A stretch of DNA of 64,000 nucleotides from the NCBI GenBank assembly GCA_024711025.1, contig JANJTP010000016.1, forward strand, positions 1 through 64,000, in the 5' to 3' direction. Shown here piece after piece: positions 58,167 through 64,000 of the stretch. Every line of letters starts with the position of its first letter. Position 1 is the stretch's first letter. The notes under the pieces are model-generated. The model was not told where the DNA came from. It was given only the letters and a program-made list of their open reading frames with translations, and did no database searches. This stretch comes from Solirubrobacteraceae bacterium. GTDB taxonomy: Bacteria; Actinomycetota; Thermoleophilia; Solirubrobacterales; Solirubrobacteraceae. Made by a program: the position numbers and the translations under genes.

Positions 58167-60293
58167 TCAGGCCGGGATCGCGATCCGCTCGACCTCGCCG
58201 TGCGCGGCGCGCAGCGCGTCGGCCAGCAGCGCGTGCTCAGGCAGCGCGAGCGCCGGGTCGTGCTCCACGAGATCGCGGGCGCTTGCCCGTGCACGCTCCA
58301 GCAGCTCGGCGTCATCGGGCAGCCGCGCGTGGCGGAAGGCGGCGCTTCCCGACTGGCGCGTGCCGGTCAGCTCGCCCTCTCCGCGCAGCCGCAGGTCGAT
58401 CTCGGCGAGCCGGAAGCCGTCGGCGTTGTCGGCCAGCGCGCGCAGGCGCTCGGACTCCTTGGGGCCGAACAGCAGGCAGACCGACCTATGGGCGCCGCGG
58501 CCCACCCGCCCGCGGATCTGGTGCAGCTGCGAGATCCCGTAGCGGTCGGCGTCCTCGACGAGCACGACCGAGGCGTTCGGCACGTCGATCCCGACCTCGA
58601 TGACGGTCGTCGCGACGAGCACGTCCGCCTCGCCGTCGGCGAACGCGCGCATCGCCGCGGCCTTCTCCGCCGGGCGCATCTGCCCGTGCAGCAGCGCGAC
58701 GCGAAAGCCGGCCAGCTCGCCGCTCGTGAGCCGCTCGTGCTCCACCGTCGCGGCCCGCGCCTGCAGCGCCTCGGACTCGCTGACGAGCGGGCAGACGACG
58801 AACGCCTGGCGCCCTGCGCGCAGCTCCTCGCGGATTCGCTCGTAGGCCCGCTCGCGCTCGCGCTCGCCACTGGCCACGTGGGTGTCGATCGGCTGACGCC
58901 CGCGCGGCAGCTCCCGCAGCTCGGTGACGTCCAGGTCGCCGTAGCCGAGCAGCGCCAGCGTGCGGGGGATCGGGGTCGCGGTCATGTGCAGCACGTGCGG
59001 CGCGAGCCCGCGCGGCGCCTTCGCGTCCAGCGCGACCCGCTGGCGCACTCCGAAGCGGTGCTGCTCGTCGACGACGGCGACGGCAAGCGCCGCGAAGCGC
59101 ACGTCGTCCTCGATCAGCGCGTGCGTGCCGACCACGAGGCCGAGCTGTCCGCTCGCGAGCTTGCCGAGGACGTCCGCTCGCCGGCCGGAGGGCGTCGAGC
59201 CCGTCAGCAGCGCAGCCGGCACCGCCTCGCCCGGCATCAGCGTCTGGAGTGTCGCGAAGTGCTGCTCGGCGAGCGTCTCCGTCGGCGCCATCAGCGCGGC
59301 CTGGCGGCCGTGCTCCACCGCTCGGAGCATCGCCGCGAGCGCGACGACGGTCTTGCCCGAGCCGACCTCGCCCATCAGCAGCCGTTGCATCGGGTGCTCC
59401 ACCGCCAGGTCGGCGAGGATCTCGTCGATCGCACGTCGCTGGTCGCCGGTCGGGGTGAACGGCAGCACCCCCGAGAGCCAGCGCTCGACGAGCCCGTCGC
59501 CACCCGCTCCGAGCGGCGCGGCGCGAACCTGCCCGCGGCGGTGGGCGCGGCGGCGCAGCAGATCGAGCTGGGCGAGCAGCAGCTCGTCGAACGCAAGTCG
59601 TCGCCGCCCCCCCTCGAAGTCGCCCCCGTGGGCGGCGATCAAAGCCGCCGCACGGTCGGGGAGGCGGTGGCGCGCCCTCAGACGGCCGGGAAGCGGCTCC
59701 ACGGCCGAGCGAGCCGCCGGCAGCCGCTCGCGCACGAGCGCGAGGATCTGGGTCGACGAGAGGCCCTCCGTCGCGGGGTAGTGGGCGACCTCACCGCTGC
59801 CGCCGACGCCGTCGCGCGTCGGGGCATGCGAGCCCACGCGGAAGCGGCGACGCGCGTCGAGGACGCCGTGCAGCACGAGCCTCGTCCCTGCCGGGTAGCG
59901 GCTCACGAGCCAGGGCTGGTTGAAGAACGTCGCACTCATCGAGCCGGTCTCATCGGCCACGACGGCCTCGACGATCGGGCGCATCCCGCGCCGGCGAACC
60001 GGGCGTGAGCCGATCGAGCGGACCTCGACGGCGACGGTCGCCTGCTCGCCGGCGGCGAGCCCGGCGACGCTCTTCGCCTCCCGCCGATCGCGCGGGAGGT
60101 GCTCCAGCAGGTCGCCGACCGTGCGCAGGCCGAGCGAGTCCGCGGCATCCCGCGTCTTCTCGCCCGGGAGCTCGAGCGCAGCCGCAAGGACCGTCGCCCG
60201 CGGCGAGCGCCACGAGGCGGCGAGCAGCTCGGCGCCGCTCGGGGTCAGGCGCTCGGCGAAGGCGTACGGAGCCACGCCCGCATGTTGGATCAC
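58167..60293 (-). CDS. recG: ATP-dependent DNA helicase RecG
   Basis: Rescues stalled forks and moves branched DNA, about 708 residues. Wedge/OB domain: LGLRTVGDLLEHLPRDRREA and VVADETGSMSATFFNQPWLV. Helicase: Walker A GEVGSGKTVVALAAMLRAV, DEQH box AVVDEQHRFGVRQRVALDAK, HMTATPIPRTLALLGYGDLD, ATTVIEVGIDVPNASVVLVE and QIRGRVGRGAHRSVCLLFGP. The GTG at 60291-60293 overlaps the upstream stop as GTGA and is preferred; a GTG 6 codons earlier is possible. Confidence 0.95.
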   Translation of the reverse strand: MIQHAGVAPYAFAERLTPSGAELLAASWRSPRATVLAAALELPGEKTRDAADSLGLRTVGDLLEHLPRDRREAKSVAGLAAGEQATVAVEVRSIGSRPVRRRGMRPIVEAVVADETGSMSATFFNQPWLVSRYPAGTRLVLHGVLDARRRFRVGSHAPTRDGVGGSGEVAHYPATEGLSSTQILALVRERLPAARSAVEPLPGRLRARHRLPDRAAALIAAHGGDFEGGRRRLAFDELLLAQLDLLRRRAHRRGQVRAAPLGAGGDGLVERWLSGVLPFTPTGDQRRAIDEILADLAVEHPMQRLLMGEVGSGKTVVALAAMLRAVEHGRQAALMAPTETLAEQHFATLQTLMPGEAVPAALLTGSTPSGRRADVLGKLASGQLGLVVGTHALIEDDVRFAALAVAVVDEQHRFGVRQRVALDAKAPRGLAPHVLHMTATPIPRTLALLGYGDLDVTELRELPRGRQPIDTHVASGERERERAYERIREELRAGRQAFVVCPLVSESEALQARAATVEHERLTSGELAGFRVALLHGQMRPAEKAAAMRAFADGEADVLVATTVIEVGIDVPNASVVLVEDADRYGISQLHQIRGRVGRGAHRSVCLLFGPKESERLRALADNADGFRLAEIDLRLRGEGELTGTRQSGSAAFRHARLPDDAELLERARASARDLVEHDPALALPEHALLADALRAAHGEVERIAIPA

Positions 60294-61960
60294 TCGGCGG
60301 ACAGCAGCCACCAGCGGCCCGGCTGCCCGCCCTGCGCGAGCTCGAGCGTCACGCCGTCCGGCGCCAGCGCCGCGATCTGCTCGTCATCGAGCGGCGGCTC
60401 CTCGCCGCAGATGACGGTCAGCAGCTCGGCCCCCGCGGCGAGCCGCCCGAGCACCGCCTCGAGGGCGTGGCGCGGCGCGCCCCAGGCGACGAGCTCGCCG
60501 TCGACGTACGCGACCGCGTCGCCGACCGCGAATCGGCCCTGCGCGTCCGCGCGCGCCGCCGGCGCGACCTGGCCGGTCCGTACGGCCGCCAGCGCTCGCT
60601 CCATCGCCGCGCCGTTCTCGGCGGCCGTGGCGCGCGGCTCCAGCGCGAGCGCCGCCGACAGCCCGGCCTGCTGCTCCGTGCAGTGGACGACGACGACGGC
60701 CTTGTCCGACAGGTCGGCCGCGGCGCGCGCCGCCATCAGGACGTTGGCGCTGTTCGGCAGCACGACGACCTGCTCGGCCGGGACGCTGTGGATCCCGGCG
60801 AGGATGTCGAAGGTCGAGGGGTTGAGCGTCGGGCCGCCGTCGAGGGGCTCGCAGCCGAGCGAGCGGTACAGGGCGGCGATGCCGGGACCGGAGACGACCG
60901 CCAGCACGCCGCAGCGGGGCCTCGCGGCGCCGTCGGCGGCGAGCCGGCGCTCACGCTCGACGACCTGCGTGCGCATGTCGGCGACGTCGAGCCTCGAGAG
61001 CTCGCCGAGATCCGCGAAGAGCTCCGTCGCCGCGCGCGGATCGTCGGTGTGGACGTGCACGCGCAGGGTCGCGCGGTCACCGACGACGAGCACCGAGTCG
61101 CCGATCGCCTCCAGCGGCCCGAGGTACTCGGCGCTGTCGGCCAGCGGCCGCCCCGGCCGGGCGCTGACGGCGAAGTTCGTGCAGTAGCGGAAGGTCGTCG
61201 AGTCGTGCTCCGGCCTGCTGGTCCGGGCCGGAGCCCTGTGATGCTCGACCTCCGGCGCGACGTCGCCGCGGAGGGCCGCGACGCAGCCGGCCAGCAGCAC
61301 GACGACCCCGTAGCCGCCGGCGTCGACGACGCCGGCCTCGCGCAGGGTCGGCAGGAGCTCGGGGCCGCGCCGCACCGACTCCTCGCCGGCGACGACGGCC
61401 TTCTCGAGCAGATCCGCGATCAGGCGGTCCTGGACGGCCGGGTCGGCATCCGGCGCGAGCCGCACGTCTCCGCCGTGGGCGAGCTCGCTTGCGACCGCGG
61501 TGCCCATGTCGCGGACGACGGTCAGGATCGTCCCCTCGGCGGGCTGGCGAACCGACGCGTAGCCGCGCTGGGCGGCACGGGCCATCGCCGCTCCGAGCAG
61601 CGCCGGGTCGATCAGCTCGCCGGGTCGCGAGACCAGCTCCTCCGCGGCGCCCCGGATGAGCTGCGAGAGGATGACGCCGCTGTTGCCGCGCGCGCCGAGC
61701 AGCGCCGCCCGAGCGACCGAGTCGACGATCTCGGCTCTGTCGATCTCATCGAGCGGACGGTCCCCGGCGGTCCGTGCGAGCTGGTCCACCTCGGCAAGGC
61801 ACGCGCTCAGCGTCAGGACCATGTTGTCGCCGGTGTCGCCGTCGGCGACCGGAAAGACGTTCAGGTCGTTGATCTCCTGGCGACGCGACTCGAGGTGCGC
61901 CAGCGCCCCGCGCAATGCTGCACGGAAGCGCACGAGCGACGGTAGCGGCGCGGCCGACAC
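60290..61960 (-). CDS. fakA: DAK-domain protein, FakA-like fatty acid kinase
   Basis: A 556-residue protein of the YloV/FakA family. The N-terminal DhaL-type nucleotide domain has NDLNVFPVADGDTGDNMVLT (Mg/ATP Asp residues), LLGARGNSGVILSQLIRGAA and AGYGVVVLLAGCVAAL. The C-terminal half is DegV-like with VVSGPGIAALYRSLGCEPLD. FakA phosphorylates fatty acids held by a FakB carrier; no FakB gene is in view, so that role is inferred from family. The GTG start is at 61958-61960. It is directly upstream of recG, the usual order. Confidence 0.85.
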   Translation of the reverse strand: MSAAPLPSLVRFRAALRGALAHLESRRQEINDLNVFPVADGDTGDNMVLTLSACLAEVDQLARTAGDRPLDEIDRAEIVDSVARAALLGARGNSGVILSQLIRGAAEELVSRPGELIDPALLGAAMARAAQRGYASVRQPAEGTILTVVRDMGTAVASELAHGGDVRLAPDADPAVQDRLIADLLEKAVVAGEESVRRGPELLPTLREAGVVDAGGYGVVVLLAGCVAALRGDVAPEVEHHRAPARTSRPEHDSTTFRYCTNFAVSARPGRPLADSAEYLGPLEAIGDSVLVVGDRATLRVHVHTDDPRAATELFADLGELSRLDVADMRTQVVERERRLAADGAARPRCGVLAVVSGPGIAALYRSLGCEPLDGGPTLNPSTFDILAGIHSVPAEQVVVLPNSANVLMAARAAADLSDKAVVVVHCTEQQAGLSAALALEPRATAAENGAAMERALAAVRTGQVAPAARADAQGRFAVGDAVAYVDGELVAWGAPRHALEAVLGRLAAGAELLTVICGEEPPLDDEQIAALAPDGVTLELAQGGQPGRWWLLSAE

Positions 61961-62030
61961 GACTCCCGGAAGGCTATTACGACGCTCGGTCGCAGTGGGG
62001 ACGGCTGCGTGGCAGCCGTGCGCGGTACGG

Positions 62031-62058
62031 GGCTGGGTGCCCTTCGCGAGCCAGTCGC
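62031..62058 (-). other. 28-bp fragment resembling rpsP
   Basis: Plus-strand ggctgggtgcccttcgcgag plus eight more bases matches rpsP at 40523-40550 with one mismatch; on the minus strand it encodes RDWLAKG of S16. Nothing else of rpsP is present. Confidence 0.5.
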
Positions 62059-62127
62059 GCTAGCGCGCGGCGGAGGCGGTGGAAGGTGCGCGGAGGACGG
62101 CGGGTGCGACCGGGACGCCCCTGTCCC

Positions 62128-62161
62128 AGCCACGTGGCTGCAGAAGCCACGTGGCTGCAGA
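62128..62161. repeat. Two 17-bp tandem repeats, each a palindrome
   Basis: agccacgtggctgcaga occurs twice head to tail. Each copy holds the perfect 12-bp palindrome AGCCACGTGGCT. It lies ~170-200 bp upstream of the fakA-like gene and could be a paired operator. Confidence 0.6.
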
Positions 62162-62225
62162 AGCTCAGGTATGGACCGCGTTACTGCAGCCACATCCGGC
62201 GACGTCGAGCCCGGCGCCCGGCACG

Positions 62226-62441
62226 CGCCCCTGACGAGGCTCCGGCGGACGGATGACGGCGAACGCGGCGGCGCGGCAGTGCGACACAGCACGGCGCGAC
62301 GCGGCGGGCGGCGTCAGACGCCGCCGGACACCACGCCCCTGACGAGGCTCCGGCGGATGGATGACGGCGAACGCGGCGGCGCGACAGCGCGACACAGCAC
62401 GGCGCGACGCGGCGGGCGACGTCAGACGCCGCCGGAGACCG
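62226..62441 (-). repeat. 108-bp tandem duplication with terminator-like hairpins, directly after rpmB
   Basis: Units 62226-62333 and 62334-62441 are highly alike. Each ends in a hairpin: unit 1 has GGCGGCG-TCAGA-CGCCGCC (62307-62325), unit 2 an analogous stem with one mismatch (62411-62433). Unit 2 abuts the rpmB stop, so these are likely doubled terminators for rpmB. Confidence 0.8.
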
Positions 62442-62633
62442 TCAGGAGGCCTTGACGACCTTGCCGGCCTTGATGCACCGCGTGCAGACATATGCCCGCA
62501 CGGGGGTCACGCCGTTGAGGATGCGGATCTTCTGGAGGTTCGCGTTGAAGCGGCGCTTCGTCGCGACCATCGAGTGGCTGCGGCTCTGCCCGAATGACGG
62601 ACCCTTGCCGCAGCTGACGCATACCTTCGCCAT
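62442..62633 (-). CDS. rpmB: 50S ribosomal protein L28
   Basis: Large-subunit protein, 63 residues. It starts MAKVCVSCGKGPSFGQSRSH, has KRRFNANLQKIRILNGVTPV, and ends CTRCIKAGKVVKAS. The CxxC pairs at 5-8 and 50-53 make a zinc site, so this is the zinc-containing form. The ATG at 62631-62633 has TACACT 10 nt upstream. Longer upstream frames run through the 73-bp repeats and are not coding. Confidence 0.96.
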   Translation of the reverse strand: MAKVCVSCGKGPSFGQSRSHSMVATKRRFNANLQKIRILNGVTPVRAYVCTRCIKAGKVVKAS

Positions 62634-62968
62634 GAGGCGGTGCAGTGTAGCGCCCGGCGAGCGGACCGGATATCCGCCGCCGTTGCCGCGCCGCGCGACG
62701 GTTGCCGCGCGACGGTCGGCGCCCGGGCGCGGGATCGCCGCTGTCCACCATCCCCGGCGCGTTCGGCGCTCGGGTTGCCGCGCGACGGTCGGCGCTCGAC
62801 GCGGGATCGCCGCTGTCCGCCATCTCCGGCGCGTTCGGCGCTCGGGTTGCCGTGCGACGGTCGGCGCCCAGGCGCGGAATCGCCGCTGTCCGCCATCTCC
62901 GGAGCGTTCGGCGCTCCGGCTGCCGCGCGACGGTCGGCGCCCGGGCGTGGGATCGCCGCGTGCCCGGC
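62634..62968. other. Gene-free gap upstream of rpmB
   Basis: 335 bp without a credible gene. Most of it is the 73-bp tandem array. The rpmB promoter (TACACT at about 62644-62649 on the minus strand) lies at its left edge. Confidence 0.65.
62701..62960. repeat. 73-bp tandem repeat array, about 3.6 copies
   Basis: Units start at 62701, 62774, 62846 and 62919 (73, 72 and 73 bp, last one partial). Each begins gttgccgcgcgacggtcggc or a close variant and includes ggatcgccgctgtcc and cggcgcgttcggcgct. Unit length is not a multiple of three, so it is not a coding repeat. Copies differ at several sites. Confidence 0.9.
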
Positions 62969-63295
62969 TCAGCCGACGCGCTCGGGAACGCGCTCGGGCG
63001 CGCGCTCGGGATGCGCGGGACGCCGCGCCGGTGCGGGGTAGGCGTCGCCGATGCGGCCCGGTCCGCGCAGGCGGACGGGACTCGGCTGCGCGTCCGGCAG
63101 CAGGAGCGCGTCGCCGCCGGACGGCTTGGGCGGCTCGTTCGGCCGGGCCGTGCCGCCGGCGTCGTCGCCGCCCCACCAGCGGCGCAGATCCGAGGGCTCG
63201 CCTTGCTGGGCGATGACAATCCAGGCGACGAGCGGCACCGCGACCACGTGCACGACGAGGATCAGGAAGATCGCGAGCGTCTGGGTGGTGCTCAC
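62969..63295 (-). CDS. Single-pass membrane protein of unknown function
   Basis: A 108-residue protein: one TM helix (LAIFLILVVHVVAVPLVAWI), then QQGEPSDLRRWWGGDDAGGT and a proline/arginine-rich cytosolic tail ending ERAPERVPERVG. The start is GTG at 63293-63295 with TACGAT 7 nt upstream. I do not recognise a family. It is downstream of ribH on the same strand but has its own apparent promoter. Confidence 0.65.
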   Translation of the reverse strand: MSTTQTLAIFLILVVHVVAVPLVAWIVIAQQGEPSDLRRWWGGDDAGGTARPNEPPKPSGGDALLLPDAQPSPVRLRGPGRIGDAYPAPARRPAHPERAPERVPERVG

Positions 63296-63302
63296 GTCCG
63301 CG

Positions 63303-63308
63303 ATCGTA
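63303..63308 (-). promoter_or_regulatory. Candidate -10 box for the small membrane protein gene
   Basis: TACGAT on the minus strand, 7 nt before the GTG at 63295, leaderless spacing. Confidence 0.4.
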
Positions 63309-63353
63309 GCGCCGCTGCCCGCCGCGTCAATGCCCGCGGGCGCGGGGGCCGGC

Positions 63354-63782
63354 TCAGCCCAGCCGCCGCTGGATCGCTCGCAGCGCGAGCACCGCCTCGG
63401 CGGCCTGGCGACCCGTGTCGCGGGTGCCACCGCCCGAGCGCGCGACCCCCTGGTCCATCGTCTCGATGGTCAGGACGCCGAACCCGCACGGCACGCCCGT
63501 GCGCAGCTGGACCTCCTGGATGCCGCGAGCCGTCTCGGCGCAGACGATGTCGTAGTGGTCGGTCTCGCCGCGGATCACGGCGCCGAGGCACGCCACGCCG
63601 GCGTAGCGACCGCTCTGCGCGCAGGCCTGGGCGGCGAACGGCAGCTCGAACGCTCCGGGCACGTCGAAGATGTCGACGTCACTCGCGCCGCCCGCGGCGA
63701 ACCCGGCCTGCGCCCCCGCGACGAGTCGCTCGGCGAGCGAGCCGTAGAAGCGCGCGACGACGATCGCGTAGCGCTCGCTCAC
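63354..63782 (-). CDS. ribH: 6,7-dimethyl-8-ribityllumazine synthase
   Basis: Penultimate enzyme of riboflavin synthesis; joins the ribityl-uracil amine with butanone phosphate. The 142 residues have YAIVVARFYGSLAERLVAGA, FDVPGAFELPFAAQACAQSG, CLGAVIRGETDHYDIVCAET and VPCGFGVLTIETMDQGVARS. The catalytic His is in GETDHYD. The GTG start overlaps the ribA stop by 4 bases (GTGA). The first strand lacks the usual N-F pair (ARFYG instead of xRFN). Confidence 0.93.
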   Translation of the reverse strand: MSERYAIVVARFYGSLAERLVAGAQAGFAAGGASDVDIFDVPGAFELPFAAQACAQSGRYAGVACLGAVIRGETDHYDIVCAETARGIQEVQLRTGVPCGFGVLTIETMDQGVARSGGGTRDTGRQAAEAVLALRAIQRRLG

Positions 63783-64000
63783 CGACTGTCCCTGCCCGAC
63801 TCGTGGTCGTGGCGGTGCTCCTCGAGGATCATCTCGCCGTCGAGGTTGAGGCCTTGGTGGTGCAGCATGTGCCCCATCCGCTGCGCCTTCGCGCGCAGGT
63901 ATGCCTCGTTGTGGCGGTTCGGCGCGTGCTCGATCGGCAGCTGCGAGGTGACCGACAGCCCGTAGCCCTCGAGGCCACGGATCTTCTTCGGGTTGTTGGT
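63779..64000 (-). CDS. ribA: GTP cyclohydrolase II, C-terminal end (runs off the window)
   Basis: Only the last 73 residues are present. They start TNNPKKIRGLEGYGLSVTSQ, the conserved late motif of GTP cyclohydrolase II, then a short tail with HNEAYLRAKAQRMGHMLHHQ. In actinobacteria this domain is often fused behind DHBP synthase (RibBA), but the front is outside the window. It overlaps ribH by 4 bases, so the riboflavin genes form one operon. Confidence 0.92.
   Translation of the reverse strand, partial: TNNPKKIRGLEGYGLSVTSQLPIEHAPNRHNEAYLRAKAQRMGHMLHHQGLNLDGEMILEEHRHDHESGRDSR

Larger units (their letters stand above)
61961..62441. other. Gene-free, repeat-rich gap between fakA-like gene and rpmB
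   Basis: No credible coding frame in 481 bp. It contains an rpsP-like 28-bp fragment (62031-62058), a doubled palindrome (62128-62161) and a 108-bp tandem duplication with hairpins (62226-62441). The fakA promoter region should lie at its left end. Confidence 0.7.

Noticed and set aside
61915-62455. Short Arg-rich frames in the gap between fakA-like gene and rpmB
   Set aside because: They run through tandem duplications and hairpins, have no family pattern and vary by repeat unit.
62701-62960. CRISPR array
   Set aside because: Units are contiguous 73-bp near copies with no unique spacers, and no cas gene is nearby.

Overview
The window is high-GC DNA, densely packed and mostly transcribed from the minus strand. 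It reads as a chromosomal segment of an actinobacterium. Gene order (thrS-infC-rpmI-rplT-pheST; smc-ftsY-ffh-rpsP-rimM-trmD-rplS-lepB-rnhB; recG-rsmD-coaD-rpmF-plsX-acpP-rnc), frequent GTG starts, 4-base ATGA/GTGA overlaps, and many starts with a TANNNT box only 7-9 nt upstream (leaderless style) fit the Thermoleophilia/Solirubrobacterales lineage. That placement is inference; no rRNA gene is present to test it.

Layout. 1-6.2 kb: translation cluster (pheT end, pheS, SpoU methyltransferase, L20, L35, an IF3 with a repeat tail, DUF192, thrS). 6.4-14.4 kb: metabolic and transport genes (PLP enzyme, CtpE-like P-type ATPase, two alpha/beta hydrolases, FAD oxidoreductase, MBL-like protein). 14.6-19.8 kb: a decayed integrated element next to a tRNA-Val gene, bounded by 23-bp direct repeats and holding a frameshifted integrase, a dead IS256-type insertion, an intact small lipoprotein gene and a shattered phage tape-measure gene. 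19.7-20.3 kb: tRNA-Val, tRNA-Cys, tRNA-Gly. 20.4-29.9 kb: FAD amine-oxidase-like enzyme with a TetR regulator, RNase HI, EF-G-like GTPase, WhiG/FliA-type sigma factor, Xer recombinase, L,D-transpeptidase, nucleotidase. 29.9-36.7 kb: ilvD, thiD, dprA, comM, yraN. 36.8-50.9 kb: the large housekeeping block for ribosome maturation, protein export, chromosome organisation and phospholipid/fatty-acid start. 51-56.5 kb: dehydrogenase, secreted protein of unknown function, thiol-redox pair, rmuC, lipoprotein. 56.6-64 kb: DivIVA-like coiled coil, coaD, rsmD, recG, fakA-like gene, rpmB, ribH, ribA end, with two repeat-rich noncoding gaps (61,961-62,441 and 62,634-62,968).

Functionally the segment is mostly core. 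SRP targeting (Ffh, FtsY), signal peptidase I and the SPFH/NfeD pair act at the membrane. L19, S16, L32, L28, RimM, TrmD, RsmD and KhpA serve ribosome and tRNA maturation. PlsX, ACP and a FakA-like kinase link fatty acids to phospholipid synthesis. DprA, ComM and YraN form the usual DNA-uptake/processing set.

I did not find a convincing new multi-gene system. The points most worth checking are the tRNA-anchored relic element, an RNase III that lacks usual catalytic acids and seems to start with CTG, a tRNA-Val with C at position 33, the 39-bp repeat tail of IF3, and several tandem-repeat arrays sitting directly at gene 3' ends.
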